Origin: Candidatus Saccharimonadota bacterium
GTDB taxonomy: Bacteria > Patescibacteriota > Saccharimonadia > Saccharimonadales > EFPC-124
Assembly (NCBI GenBank): GCA_029288315.1
Contig: JARIHL010000011.1
Location: 1 to 33,824 of the forward strand
Direction of reading: 5' to 3'
DNA: 33,824 nucleotides
Positions 23,674 to 29,833 of this stretch are shown here, in pieces. The notes beneath the pieces are model-generated. The model saw only the letters and a list, made by a program, of their open reading frames with translations. It was not told the DNA's origin and ran no database searches. The translations under genes were made by a program, and so were the position numbers. Positions within the stretch are counted from its first letter, which is position 1. Each line of letters begins with the position of its first letter.

Positions 23674-24144
23674 TTAGTGCGCTGTGCCAACATGGTCAGT
23701 ATTAAAATCAACAAATTGCACATAATATTGCCACGCAGCTTGTTCATCGGCACTCAGTGTTCTCGCTTTATCAACCCATTGCTTAACAGTTGATTCATTG
23801 ATCTCAACTTTTTGGTCAGCAACAAGCATGGGCAAACCAGCTTGTAGGGTTAGGTTAGTTTCAGCGTAAACAATTTGCGCTTGGCTGAGCTTTACGGTAG
23901 CCTTCTTACCGTAGGTCTGCACTGCTTTTCGAGCTATGTAAGAGTAGGTATCGCCTGGTTGCGCTGTATAGGTGTATACAACCGCTTGATTATTTGATGA
24001 CTGACCCTGTACTTGTACAACTTGTGCATGCACTTGACCATCATGAGCAATAACAATGTGGCCGTCTTTTTTAATGGCACCATCCATCATTACGCCCGCT
24101 ACTGCGAATACCATTACAAGTACTGTTTTTACAATAAATTTCAT
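23674..24144 (-). CDS. Exported LysM-like protein
   Basis: 156 residues. An N-terminal hydrophobic segment (KFIVKTVLVMVFAVAGVMM) is a signal peptide or anchor without a lipobox. The middle carries a LysM-like stretch: YTAQPGDTYSYIARKAVQTY near 58-77, then a Q-IVYAETNLTLQAG helix and a short strand. This is the usual plan of the peptidoglycan-binding LysM fold with an insertion between helix 1 and helix 2. The C-terminus is helical (VKQWVDKARTLSADEQAAWQ). It probably sits at the cell surface and binds wall. AGGAGGG upstream is 13 nt from the ATG, longer than ideal. A TATAAT lies further upstream at 24196-24201 in the spacer shared with the divergent 24283 gene. Confidence 0.75.
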   Translation of the reverse strand: MKFIVKTVLVMVFAVAGVMMDGAIKKDGHIVIAHDGQVHAQVVQVQGQSSNNQAVVYTYTAQPGDTYSYIARKAVQTYGKKATVKLSQAQIVYAETNLTLQAGLPMLVADQKVEINESTVKQWVDKARTLSADEQAAWQYYVQFVDFNTDHVGTAH

Positions 24145-24270
24145 AATCTTCGTTTTACCCTCCTGCCCACACTGAAATTTAACTGATTAACGTTCATTAT
24201 AGTAAATCAAAGCTGCAGACTTCGCAAGTTTCTGCGCTTATATGAAATACACACGAAAGGTGGTTTAGCG

Positions 24271-24276
24271 TACAAT
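24271..24276 (+). promoter_or_regulatory. -10 box of the 24283 gene, leaderless spacing
   Basis: TACAAT ending 6 nt before the ATG at 24283; no SD and no clear -35. Confidence 0.4.
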
Positions 24277-24282
24277 AATGGC

Positions 24283-24717
24283 ATGACTGGCTTTAATCAT
24301 GTTTTGACTGGTGTGACTATCGCTGTCGTGGTTCAGCAGCCCGTACTTGCCCCTCTTGTTGCCTTAGCTTCTCACTTTTTACTTGATATGATGCCACATT
24401 TCGGTGGTTTGACCTGGTTCAATAACTGGGGCAAGCAATTGATAGTCTTGACTGTTATGGATGCTTTGTTATGTACCATTTTTTTACTGCTTGGTATTAC
24501 ATTTTTTCCGCAGCACATTCATCTGATCCTCCTTTGTGCGGTATTTGCCATTTTGCCAGATCTGTTATGGATATTTCATTATCGGTATGGCGTTCAGCAT
24601 CGCTTTTTTGTATTTCATCAAGCCATACAGCGATATGAACGTCCGTGGGGAGCTTTCGTTGAGGTAGCTTTTTGCGGTCTGTTACTATCGTTATTATGGC
24701 TTATTATAAATCGTTAA
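24283..24717 (+). CDS. YdjM-like (LexA-binding, membrane-bound putative hydrolase family) protein
   Basis: 144 residues, mostly membrane. It opens with a conserved His and Thr-Gly (NHVLTGVTIAVV), followed by ASHFLLDMMPHFG near 33-45, where the paired His and Asp are typical of the YdjM/DUF457 group of metal-dependent hydrolase-like membrane proteins. Three to four hydrophobic segments follow (about 52-72, 78-95 and 122-142). The family's reaction is not established. A TACAAT 6 nt before the ATG and the lack of an SD suggest a leaderless mRNA. The malic enzyme gene starts 11 nt after its stop and has an SD that overlaps the stop codon, so the two are one transcription unit. Confidence 0.75.
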   Translation: MTGFNHVLTGVTIAVVVQQPVLAPLVALASHFLLDMMPHFGGLTWFNNWGKQLIVLTVMDALLCTIFLLLGITFFPQHIHLILLCAVFAILPDLLWIFHYRYGVQHRFFVFHQAIQRYERPWGAFVEVAFCGLLLSLLWLIINR

Positions 24718-24728
24718 AGGACTTACAG

Positions 24729-25862
24729 ATGAACATTGATGAACAAGCATTACACTTGCATAAAAAGTATGCCGGCAAAATCACGACTGCACTGCGCGAT
24801 ATCCCAGACAGCAAGGAAAAATTAAGTGCTTACTACACTCCCGGCGTAGCTGCTGTCTCTCGGCACATTGCCGAACACCCCGAGCAGCTACGCGATTATA
24901 CCTGGACAAACAACCTTGTCGCCGTTATCTCTGATGGTTCAGCAGTTTTAGGTCTTGGCAATATTGGCCCAGAAGCTGCTATGCCCGTCATGGAAGGTAA
25001 GGCATTGCTTTTTAAACACTTTGCGAATATTGACGCCGTGCCTATCGTACTGAGTGTACATAGCGTTGACGAAATTGTAGCTACCATCAAAGCGATTGCA
25101 CCGAGCTTTGGTGGTATTAACCTGGAAGATTTCGCTTCACCTCAATGTTTTGAAATAGAACAGCGTCTTAAACAAGAATTGACAATCCCAGTCATGCATG
25201 ACGATCAACATGGTACGGCAGTTGTCGTTCTCGCCGGTCTTATTAATGCTATGAAAGTTGTTGGTAAAAAACTAACCGATACTAAAATCGTACTCATTGG
25301 CGCTGGAGCTGCTGGCGTCGCTGTTGCGAAACTCCTCTATCTTTACGCCAAGCCAGAGATTATCACCGTTGACAGTAAAGGAATCATTGGGCCAAACCGG
25401 GCTGATCTTACTGAAGAAAAGCGTTACCTGGCGAATCTTCATTCAAATTACTATCATTCCGGCCAACTTCGAGACGCCCTGAAAGAAGCTGATATTGTAA
25501 TTGGTATAGCCCGTGGGAATATGCTTACACGCGAAGATATTGCGGTTATGAATAAGCAACCCGTTGTTTTTGCTCTTGCTAATCCGACGCCTGAGATTAT
25601 GCCTGATATCGCCAAACAAGCCGGGGCAGCAATTATCGCCACTGGCCGTAGCGACTTCCCAAACCAGGTTAATAATGCACTTGCATTTCCAGGCATATTT
25701 AGAGGAGCACTTGATAACCATGTGACACGGATTACTGATGAGCATAAAATGGCTGCTGCTGAAGCTATTGCTTCGCTGATCGATAAGCCGTCGGCTTCAT
25801 TCATTATCCCTTCAGTGTTCGATGAACGGCTTGTGCCAACTATTGCCAAACACATTCAATAA
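24729..25862 (+). CDS. NAD-type malic enzyme (oxaloacetate-decarboxylating malate dehydrogenase)
   Basis: Converts malate to pyruvate and CO2 with reduction of NAD(P); cytoplasmic. 377 residues, the short bacterial form without a phosphotransacetylase tail. The proton-shuttling Tyr is in AYYTPGVAAVS near 36-46, and the Lys in VMEGKALLFKHF near 91. Metal ligands are in GINLEDFASP and in MHDDQHGTA near 158-165. The Rossmann motif GAGAAGVAV is near 198, with an Asp at the end of the second strand (ITVDSKG) that favours NAD over NADP. I start it at the ATG at 24729, preceded by AAAGGA 7 nt upstream; the longer frame runs into the previous gene. It ends close to a convergent small gene (8 nt). Confidence 0.95.
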   Translation: MNIDEQALHLHKKYAGKITTALRDIPDSKEKLSAYYTPGVAAVSRHIAEHPEQLRDYTWTNNLVAVISDGSAVLGLGNIGPEAAMPVMEGKALLFKHFANIDAVPIVLSVHSVDEIVATIKAIAPSFGGINLEDFASPQCFEIEQRLKQELTIPVMHDDQHGTAVVVLAGLINAMKVVGKKLTDTKIVLIGAGAAGVAVAKLLYLYAKPEIITVDSKGIIGPNRADLTEEKRYLANLHSNYYHSGQLRDALKEADIVIGIARGNMLTREDIAVMNKQPVVFALANPTPEIMPDIAKQAGAAIIATGRSDFPNQVNNALAFPGIFRGALDNHVTRITDEHKMAAAEAIASLIDKPSASFIIPSVFDERLVPTIAKHIQ

Positions 25863-25869
25863 AGGATAA

Positions 25870-26115
25870 CTACGAGGTTCCGACAGGGAATTCAGCTTTA
25901 ATACGTTCGATTAATTTTGGGGTTACCTTACCACTGGCAGCCAACCGATCAAGTTCAGCATGCAGCTCTTCTGGTTTTCGCCGGAAATAACTTCTCGCCT
26001 GCGAAGTAAGATCCAGCCAATTGACTACGGTTTCATACAGTGCATTCAGTGCTATATCTCTTGCTTCGGCTTGGCTTAACGTTTGGTATGTTTCTCCAGG
26101 TTGTAGTCGTTCCAT
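25870..26115 (-). CDS. Small hypothetical protein (81 aa)
   Basis: Not recognised. It has 81 residues, fully helical in appearance (LSQAEARDIALNALYETVVN, then EELHAELDRLAASGKV), with no membrane segment. The end VTPKLIERIKAEFP resembles a helix-turn-helix edge, but this is too short to call. It lies 30 nt downstream of the PilB-like ATPase gene on the same strand. It also has its own likely promoter (TTGATT, 16 bp, TAGACT) ending 6 nt before the ATG and no SD, so it could be transcribed leaderless. The -35 overlaps the ATPase stop codon. A role with the pilus ATPase is possible only by position. Confidence 0.65.
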   Translation of the reverse strand: MERLQPGETYQTLSQAEARDIALNALYETVVNWLDLTSQARSYFRRKPEELHAELDRLAASGKVTPKLIERIKAEFPVGTS

Positions 26116-26121
26116 GAATCT

Positions 26122-26149
26122 AGTCTACTGTAAGAAATTGGCAAATCAA
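26122..26149 (-). promoter_or_regulatory. Promoter of the 81-aa gene, leaderless spacing
   Basis: On the minus strand TTGATT (26144-26149), 16-bp spacer, TAGACT (26122-26127), 6 nt before the ATG. The -35 overlaps the TGA stop of the upstream ATPase gene. Confidence 0.5.
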
Positions 26150-27765
26150 ATAACACGATTAACTTCTTCGAGCGTGGTTATGCCTTGAAGAGCTTTTAAT
26201 AGGCCATCTTGCTCCATGGTAATCATGCCAGCTTTTTTAGCAGTTTGTTCAATAAGTGACGTATCAATATCTTGCACTTCACCGCGCAAAAATGCTTGAA
26301 TAGTGTGGCTCACGCTCATTTGCTCCATAATAACAATGCGGCCAACATAACCAAATGGTGCCGCCTCTGAACTGCCGGGTTTATAGAGTGTTACATTGGT
26401 AAGGTCGGGTTTTTGAATATTCGGTGGTAGATCGTGAAGGATGCCGGCAATATATTTTTGCGTGGCTTCATCTGGCTGGTATGGCACCTTGGTGGCATCG
26501 TCGAGACGACGCACTAATCGCTGACCCACAACTAAGCGTATTGCTGTAGAAAAAATTGGATTCTGACCAATCATATCAATAATGCGACTAAATGCGGCTG
26601 CGGCCGTGCTGGCGTGAAAAGTGCTCAGTACCAAATGCCCCGTAATTGATGCTTGAATAGCTGTACGAGCGGTGTCAACATCGCGAATTTCACCAACCAT
26701 AACCACATCGGGGTCGAGCCGTAACACTGCACGCAACTTTTCGGCAAAGCTATCGCCTTGGCCAGTATTAACTGGGATTTGGCTAATTCCTGGAATGCTA
26801 TATTCGACCGGGTCTTCAAGAGTAATAATTTTTCGGCCAGGATCGTTGAGCGCATTAATCATGGAATAGAGGGTGGTAGACTTGCCAGAACCCGTTGGCC
26901 CAACGATCATTACCATGCCATGTGGCCGTTCGATAATAGCTTCAAATTCACGGCGCTGCCATTCGTTCATGCCTAAGTTTTTGAGATTTAACAAGTTATT
27001 GTCGAAGTTGAATAGACGAATAACAACATCCTGGCCATAAACCGTCGGCACCGTTTCGATGCGCATGTTCAATACATGCTGAGTGCCATCTTCTTTCCGT
27101 ATGTCTTGCAGCATATGGCCAGTTTGCGCATCAGTTGAGGCAGTTGATATGTTTCCCCGGCTGGCTATCGACGCCAAAAGAATTCTATATTTCTCGCTGG
27201 TTAATTGTGCTACCGGATGCAAAGCACCGTCAACACGAAATCGAATTCGCACATTATCACGCTGACATTCTAAGTGAATATCTGAAGCATTCAAACGATC
27301 AGCTTGTGTGATTAAATAATTTAAAATGTCGTCGGTACGAACAGTATCAAGTGTTTTGGAAACTTCGGCTATAGTAGCACTATCGCCTTGACTAGCAATC
27401 TTAACATCATCGTAGACAACTTTCTTGGGTGGATCATAGCGTAGCATGAATTCTTTAAAACCCAGCAAGCTAATCATCCAGAATTGTACAGTCCGTTCCT
27501 GAAAACGTTCGCGTAATTCACGCAGCAAGCGTTGAGGAGTTTGCACCGTAATACCAAACAGCAGCGGAATATTTTCGCTGCCATCACTTAGAGGCACGAT
27601 GTAGCCTTGGTACATCTCTTGCACATTCAAAATATTTTGAAAAAGTGGTGCATTGGCCACTTTGCCGCGCGTATCAAAATACTGCAAACCGAGCAATGCC
27701 GCACGTTTTTGAGTATTGAGCTCATCCTGCTCGCGAAACTTAGCCTGTGCTTCGGCTTCACTCAT
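26146..27765 (-). CDS. PilB/GspE-family type IV pilus or secretion ATPase
   Basis: Hexameric ATPase powering pilus assembly or type II-like secretion at the inner face of the membrane. 539 residues from the ATG at 27765. A divergent N-terminal region (about 1-165) precedes the N2 and C1 domains. Core motifs: SDIHLECQRDNVRIRFRVDG near 175-195, Walker A GPTGSGKST near 312, the Asp box TLEDPVEY near 338, Walker B VVMVGEIRD near 378, and the His box STFHAS near 405. The C1 zinc ribbon of PilB is missing: after GQRLVRRL the usual Cys pair reads DDATKVPYQP. I reject the longer upstream start: TGC TACAAT ends 7 nt before this ATG and no SD is present, so the mRNA is probably leaderless. No other pilus genes are in the window. 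Confidence 0.93.
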   Translation of the reverse strand: MSEAEAQAKFREQDELNTQKRAALLGLQYFDTRGKVANAPLFQNILNVQEMYQGYIVPLSDGSENIPLLFGITVQTPQRLLRELRERFQERTVQFWMISLLGFKEFMLRYDPPKKVVYDDVKIASQGDSATIAEVSKTLDTVRTDDILNYLITQADRLNASDIHLECQRDNVRIRFRVDGALHPVAQLTSEKYRILLASIASRGNISTASTDAQTGHMLQDIRKEDGTQHVLNMRIETVPTVYGQDVVIRLFNFDNNLLNLKNLGMNEWQRREFEAIIERPHGMVMIVGPTGSGKSTTLYSMINALNDPGRKIITLEDPVEYSIPGISQIPVNTGQGDSFAEKLRAVLRLDPDVVMVGEIRDVDTARTAIQASITGHLVLSTFHASTAAAAFSRIIDMIGQNPIFSTAIRLVVGQRLVRRLDDATKVPYQPDEATQKYIAGILHDLPPNIQKPDLTNVTLYKPGSSEAAPFGYVGRIVIMEQMSVSHTIQAFLRGEVQDIDTSLIEQTAKKAGMITMEQDGLLKALQGITTLEEVNRVI

Positions 27766-27772
27766 GTGACTT

Positions 27773-27781
27773 ATTGTAGCA
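27773..27781 (-). promoter_or_regulatory. Extended -10 promoter of the PilB-like gene
   Basis: TGC TACAAT on the minus strand, ending 7 nt before the ATG at 27765. Weak -35. Confidence 0.5.
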
Positions 27782-27835
27782 AAGCATAAGCTTAAAAGAC
27801 AGTTTGTAAGATATAACTGCACCACCCTTATTTCC

Positions 27836-27901
27836 CTTCCCAAACCGTGCTACCTGACCAAAAGGTCAGGTAACGCCACCGGAAAGGCTGTGTTTGGGAA
27901 G
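27836..27901. repeat. Compound inverted repeat, copy B of the structured family
   Basis: Outer arms 27836-27845 and 27892-27901 (10 bp, perfect), then weaker flanking complementarity. The inner hairpin is TACCTGACC/GGTCAGGTA (27851-27859 with 27864-27872, loop AAAA), followed by a degraded second hairpin with loop GGAAA. It aligns with the interior of copy A at 22981-23027. The T-A pair in copy A is C-G here, a compensatory change. It lies between the divergent PilB-like gene and the 27990 gene. Confidence 0.85.
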
Positions 27902-27928
27902 AGAAGTGAGGCGCCCAGAAAATATAAA

Positions 27929-27957
27929 TTGTAAAAATTTTTGAAATATTGTATAAT
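27929..27957 (+). promoter_or_regulatory. Promoter of the 27990 gene
   Basis: TTGTAA (27929-27934), 17-bp spacer, consensus TATAAT (27952-27957), in an AT-rich stretch 28 nt past the repeat. Confidence 0.65.
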
Positions 27958-27989
27958 ATTATTGGCTGCTACAACCTTTGGAGGTACAG

Positions 27990-28241
27990 ATGGCTGAGCC
28001 GCGCGAAACGTCCCGTCGAAATGCCCAGGAAGTGAGAGCTTCAAAAATTCAAGCCTTCCGCGAGACTGTTCAGAAAGAACATGATGCGGCAGTAAGCAGA
28101 GGGGAAGATACCTTCAGCGTTCACATCCAATTTGATTTGCCGCTCGGCTGGGAAGAGGAGGTTGCCCAAGAATGGCGTAGGGAGGGCTGGACAGTCACTC
28201 GCAAGCAACAGCACACTGACAGTTATCTCTATTTCGCCTAA
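27990..28241 (+). CDS. Small hypothetical protein (83 aa)
   Basis: Not recognised. An N-terminal basic helix (RRNAQEVRASKIQAFRETVQ) is followed by a short alpha-beta part (FSVHIQFDLPLGWEEEVAQE, then GWTVTRKQQHTDSYLYF). The strand-helix-strand with a closing aromatic run looks like a complete small fold. No signal or membrane segment. The start is fixed by GGAGG (27980-27984) 5 nt before the ATG. Like the 23180 gene it is a self-contained cassette: a structured repeat upstream, a consensus promoter, a strong SD and its own terminator. The shared repeat family in front of both genes is the only hint of a link. Function unknown. Confidence 0.72.
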   Translation: MAEPRETSRRNAQEVRASKIQAFRETVQKEHDAAVSRGEDTFSVHIQFDLPLGWEEEVAQEWRREGWTVTRKQQHTDSYLYFA

Positions 28242-28253
28242 GCGGTTAACAAT

Positions 28254-28299
28254 CCTTGTACCCGGCGGGCTCACGTGTTGAGTCCAGCCTGGTACAAGG
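28254..28299 (+). terminator. Intrinsic terminator of the 27990 gene
   Basis: CCTTGTACC (28254-28262) pairs with GGTACAAGG (28291-28299). Inside, GGC/GCC and GGGCTC/GAGTCC continue the stem to a 7-nt loop, and a T-rich tail (AATTTTGTTG) follows. Confidence 0.8.
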
Positions 28300-28350
28300 C
28301 AATTTTGTTGAGACATCATACTAACGGCGTGACTTTTTTATTAATTACTC

Positions 28351-28356
28351 TAAACT
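28351..28356 (+). promoter_or_regulatory. -10 box of the SpoU-type gene, leaderless spacing
   Basis: TAAACT ending 6 nt before the ATG at 28363, with GTGACT (28329-28334) as a possible -35 at 16 bp. No SD. Confidence 0.4.
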
Positions 28357-28362
28357 TTGAAT

Positions 28363-28857
28363 ATGAAATTAGTTGTTATAGCTCATAATATTCGCAGTAT
28401 TTATAATGTCGGATCAATTTTTCGTACCTCTGACGGGTTTGGAGTTGACCATCTCTACCTCACTGGCTATACACCACATCCTGAAATTCAGCATGATACT
28501 CGCCCGCCTCATGAACGTCAGAGAATAACAAAACAAATACATAAAACGGCTCTTGGCGCTGAACACAGCCTCAACTTTGCATACCGCCAAGATCCATTAC
28601 CGCTACTAGCTCGCTATCGCACATTAGGGTATACGCTCGCCGCGCTTGAACAGGCATCAAAATCCATTATGCTCTCGGACTATAAAGTTATACCCTCAAA
28701 ACTAGTACTCATATTGGGCGAGGAGGTACAAGGTATTAGCACTCATCTACTCGAACGTTGCGACGTGACACTTGAAATTCCAATGGTTGGTAAAAAAGAG
28801 TCGTTTAATGTGAGCGTGGCAACGGGCATAGCATTATATGCGCTAACCGTGCATTGA
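28363..28857 (+). CDS. SpoU/TrmH-family RNA 2'-O-methyltransferase
   Basis: Methylates a ribose 2'-OH in tRNA or rRNA using S-adenosylmethionine, via the SPOUT trefoil-knot fold. 164 residues, the short form with the catalytic domain only. Motif 1 is IAHNIRSIYNVGSIFRTSDG near residues 6-25, carrying the catalytic Arg and Asn. Motif 2 is LVLILGEEVQGIS near 113-125. Motif 3 is EIPMVGKKESFNVSVATGIA near 138-157. The target position cannot be read from the sequence. I start at the ATG at 28363, not the TTG two codons upstream. A -10 box 6 nt before it and no SD suggest a leaderless mRNA. Confidence 0.92.
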   Translation: MKLVVIAHNIRSIYNVGSIFRTSDGFGVDHLYLTGYTPHPEIQHDTRPPHERQRITKQIHKTALGAEHSLNFAYRQDPLPLLARYRTLGYTLAALEQASKSIMLSDYKVIPSKLVLILGEEVQGISTHLLERCDVTLEIPMVGKKESFNVSVATGIALYALTVH

Positions 28858-28954
28858 TCATTTGCTATCGCGCGTTCGCAAGAGAAATAATGTAAGCCCA
28901 TTGTGCAAAAATTACTAGCCAAAATGAACTCGCTCAGGCATACTTAAAAACAAC

Positions 28955-29800
28955 ATGAAAAAACAAAAAGCGCCCTCAAGAGCAGCTCTTCATTTACAGG
29001 CATTACATCGGCGGCGAACAGGTTGGTTTGCGGTCCTGCTTGTTGGCCTTTTGCTGATACAATTTGTTTATAATATTCATAATGGTCAGCCACGCATTCT
29101 GGGCTACAGTGCTAAAGTTGAATCCGCGCAGCTACACCAAGAAACAAATCAAGCCCGTGCCAGGCAAAGACTCGCCCCATTACAGCATAATGCAACATTG
29201 AGTAAGGCGGCTCAGGCTAAGGTTGAGGATATGGTTGCCAAAAAATATTGGGGGCATGTCGCGCCGGACGGTACAACACCATGGCATTTTTTTGAGCAAG
29301 CTGGCTATAGCTATCAAGCTGCCGGCGAAAACTTAGCTTATGGCTTTTTAAGTAGTAACGAAGTAATTGGGGCTTGGATGCAAAGTGAGTCGCATCGCGC
29401 AAATGTGCTTGGTGACTACACAGAAGTGGGGTTTGGCGTCAAACGAGCAACTAATTTTGAAGGGAATGACACCATTGTAGTTGTAGCCTTTTATGGTACG
29501 CCAAAAACGAGCCAAACAAGTGCCAAGGCAGTTGAAGGAGCTACAATCACGTCACCATCCTCCCACAAAGTGAATGGTTTCGCCGTTATTGCCTCGGGAG
29601 GTGCTAGTTGGGCAATGTATGCCAGCTTTGGGTTACTCATCGCTGCAACTCTTGGTTTTATCGTTACTCATTTAGAGCTGCTTCGACTTGGCTGGTACCG
29701 CAGCAAGCGCTATGTAGCCTTGCACCCCGTGTTCGATACTGCCGTTATTGTTATTATTGCAATCGTGCTTGCCTTTACCGCTGGTGGTAACATTTTATAA
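28955..29800 (+). CDS. Membrane-anchored CAP (SCP/PR1-like) domain protein
   Basis: 281 residues. A basic N-terminus and one transmembrane helix (about 25-41, FAVLLVGLLLIQFVYNI) lead to an extracytoplasmic CAP domain (about 58-185). Its hallmarks are present: NQARARQRLAPL, then YWGHVAPDGTTPWHFFEQAG with the conserved His, then AGENLAYGF, and WMQSESHRANVLGDYTEVGF. Two more transmembrane helices close the protein (about 208-230 and 258-276). Bacterial CAP proteins are often secreted and sometimes surface-adhesive or wall-associated; the biochemical activity is not settled. The three-helix topology keeps this one in the membrane, with the domain facing outward. A CATACT 10 nt before the ATG is a possible -10. 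It converges on dnaE with 33 nt between stops and no strong terminator. Confidence 0.92.
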   Translation: MKKQKAPSRAALHLQALHRRRTGWFAVLLVGLLLIQFVYNIHNGQPRILGYSAKVESAQLHQETNQARARQRLAPLQHNATLSKAAQAKVEDMVAKKYWGHVAPDGTTPWHFFEQAGYSYQAAGENLAYGFLSSNEVIGAWMQSESHRANVLGDYTEVGFGVKRATNFEGNDTIVVVAFYGTPKTSQTSAKAVEGATITSPSSHKVNGFAVIASGGASWAMYASFGLLIAATLGFIVTHLELLRLGWYRSKRYVALHPVFDTAVIVIIAIVLAFTAGGNIL

Positions 29801-29833
29801 ACTTACATCTTAAATCAGATTTGAATTCATATA

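Noticed and set aside
24672-24728. A longer start for malic enzyme
   Set aside because: It lies inside the preceding gene in another frame, while the ATG at 24729 has AAAGGA 7 nt upstream and matches the family's N-terminus.
27766-27843. A 26-residue N-terminal extension of the PilB-like ATPase
   Set aside because: It covers the likely promoter (TACAAT at 27773-27778) and reaches the edge of the repeat. No SD supports it.
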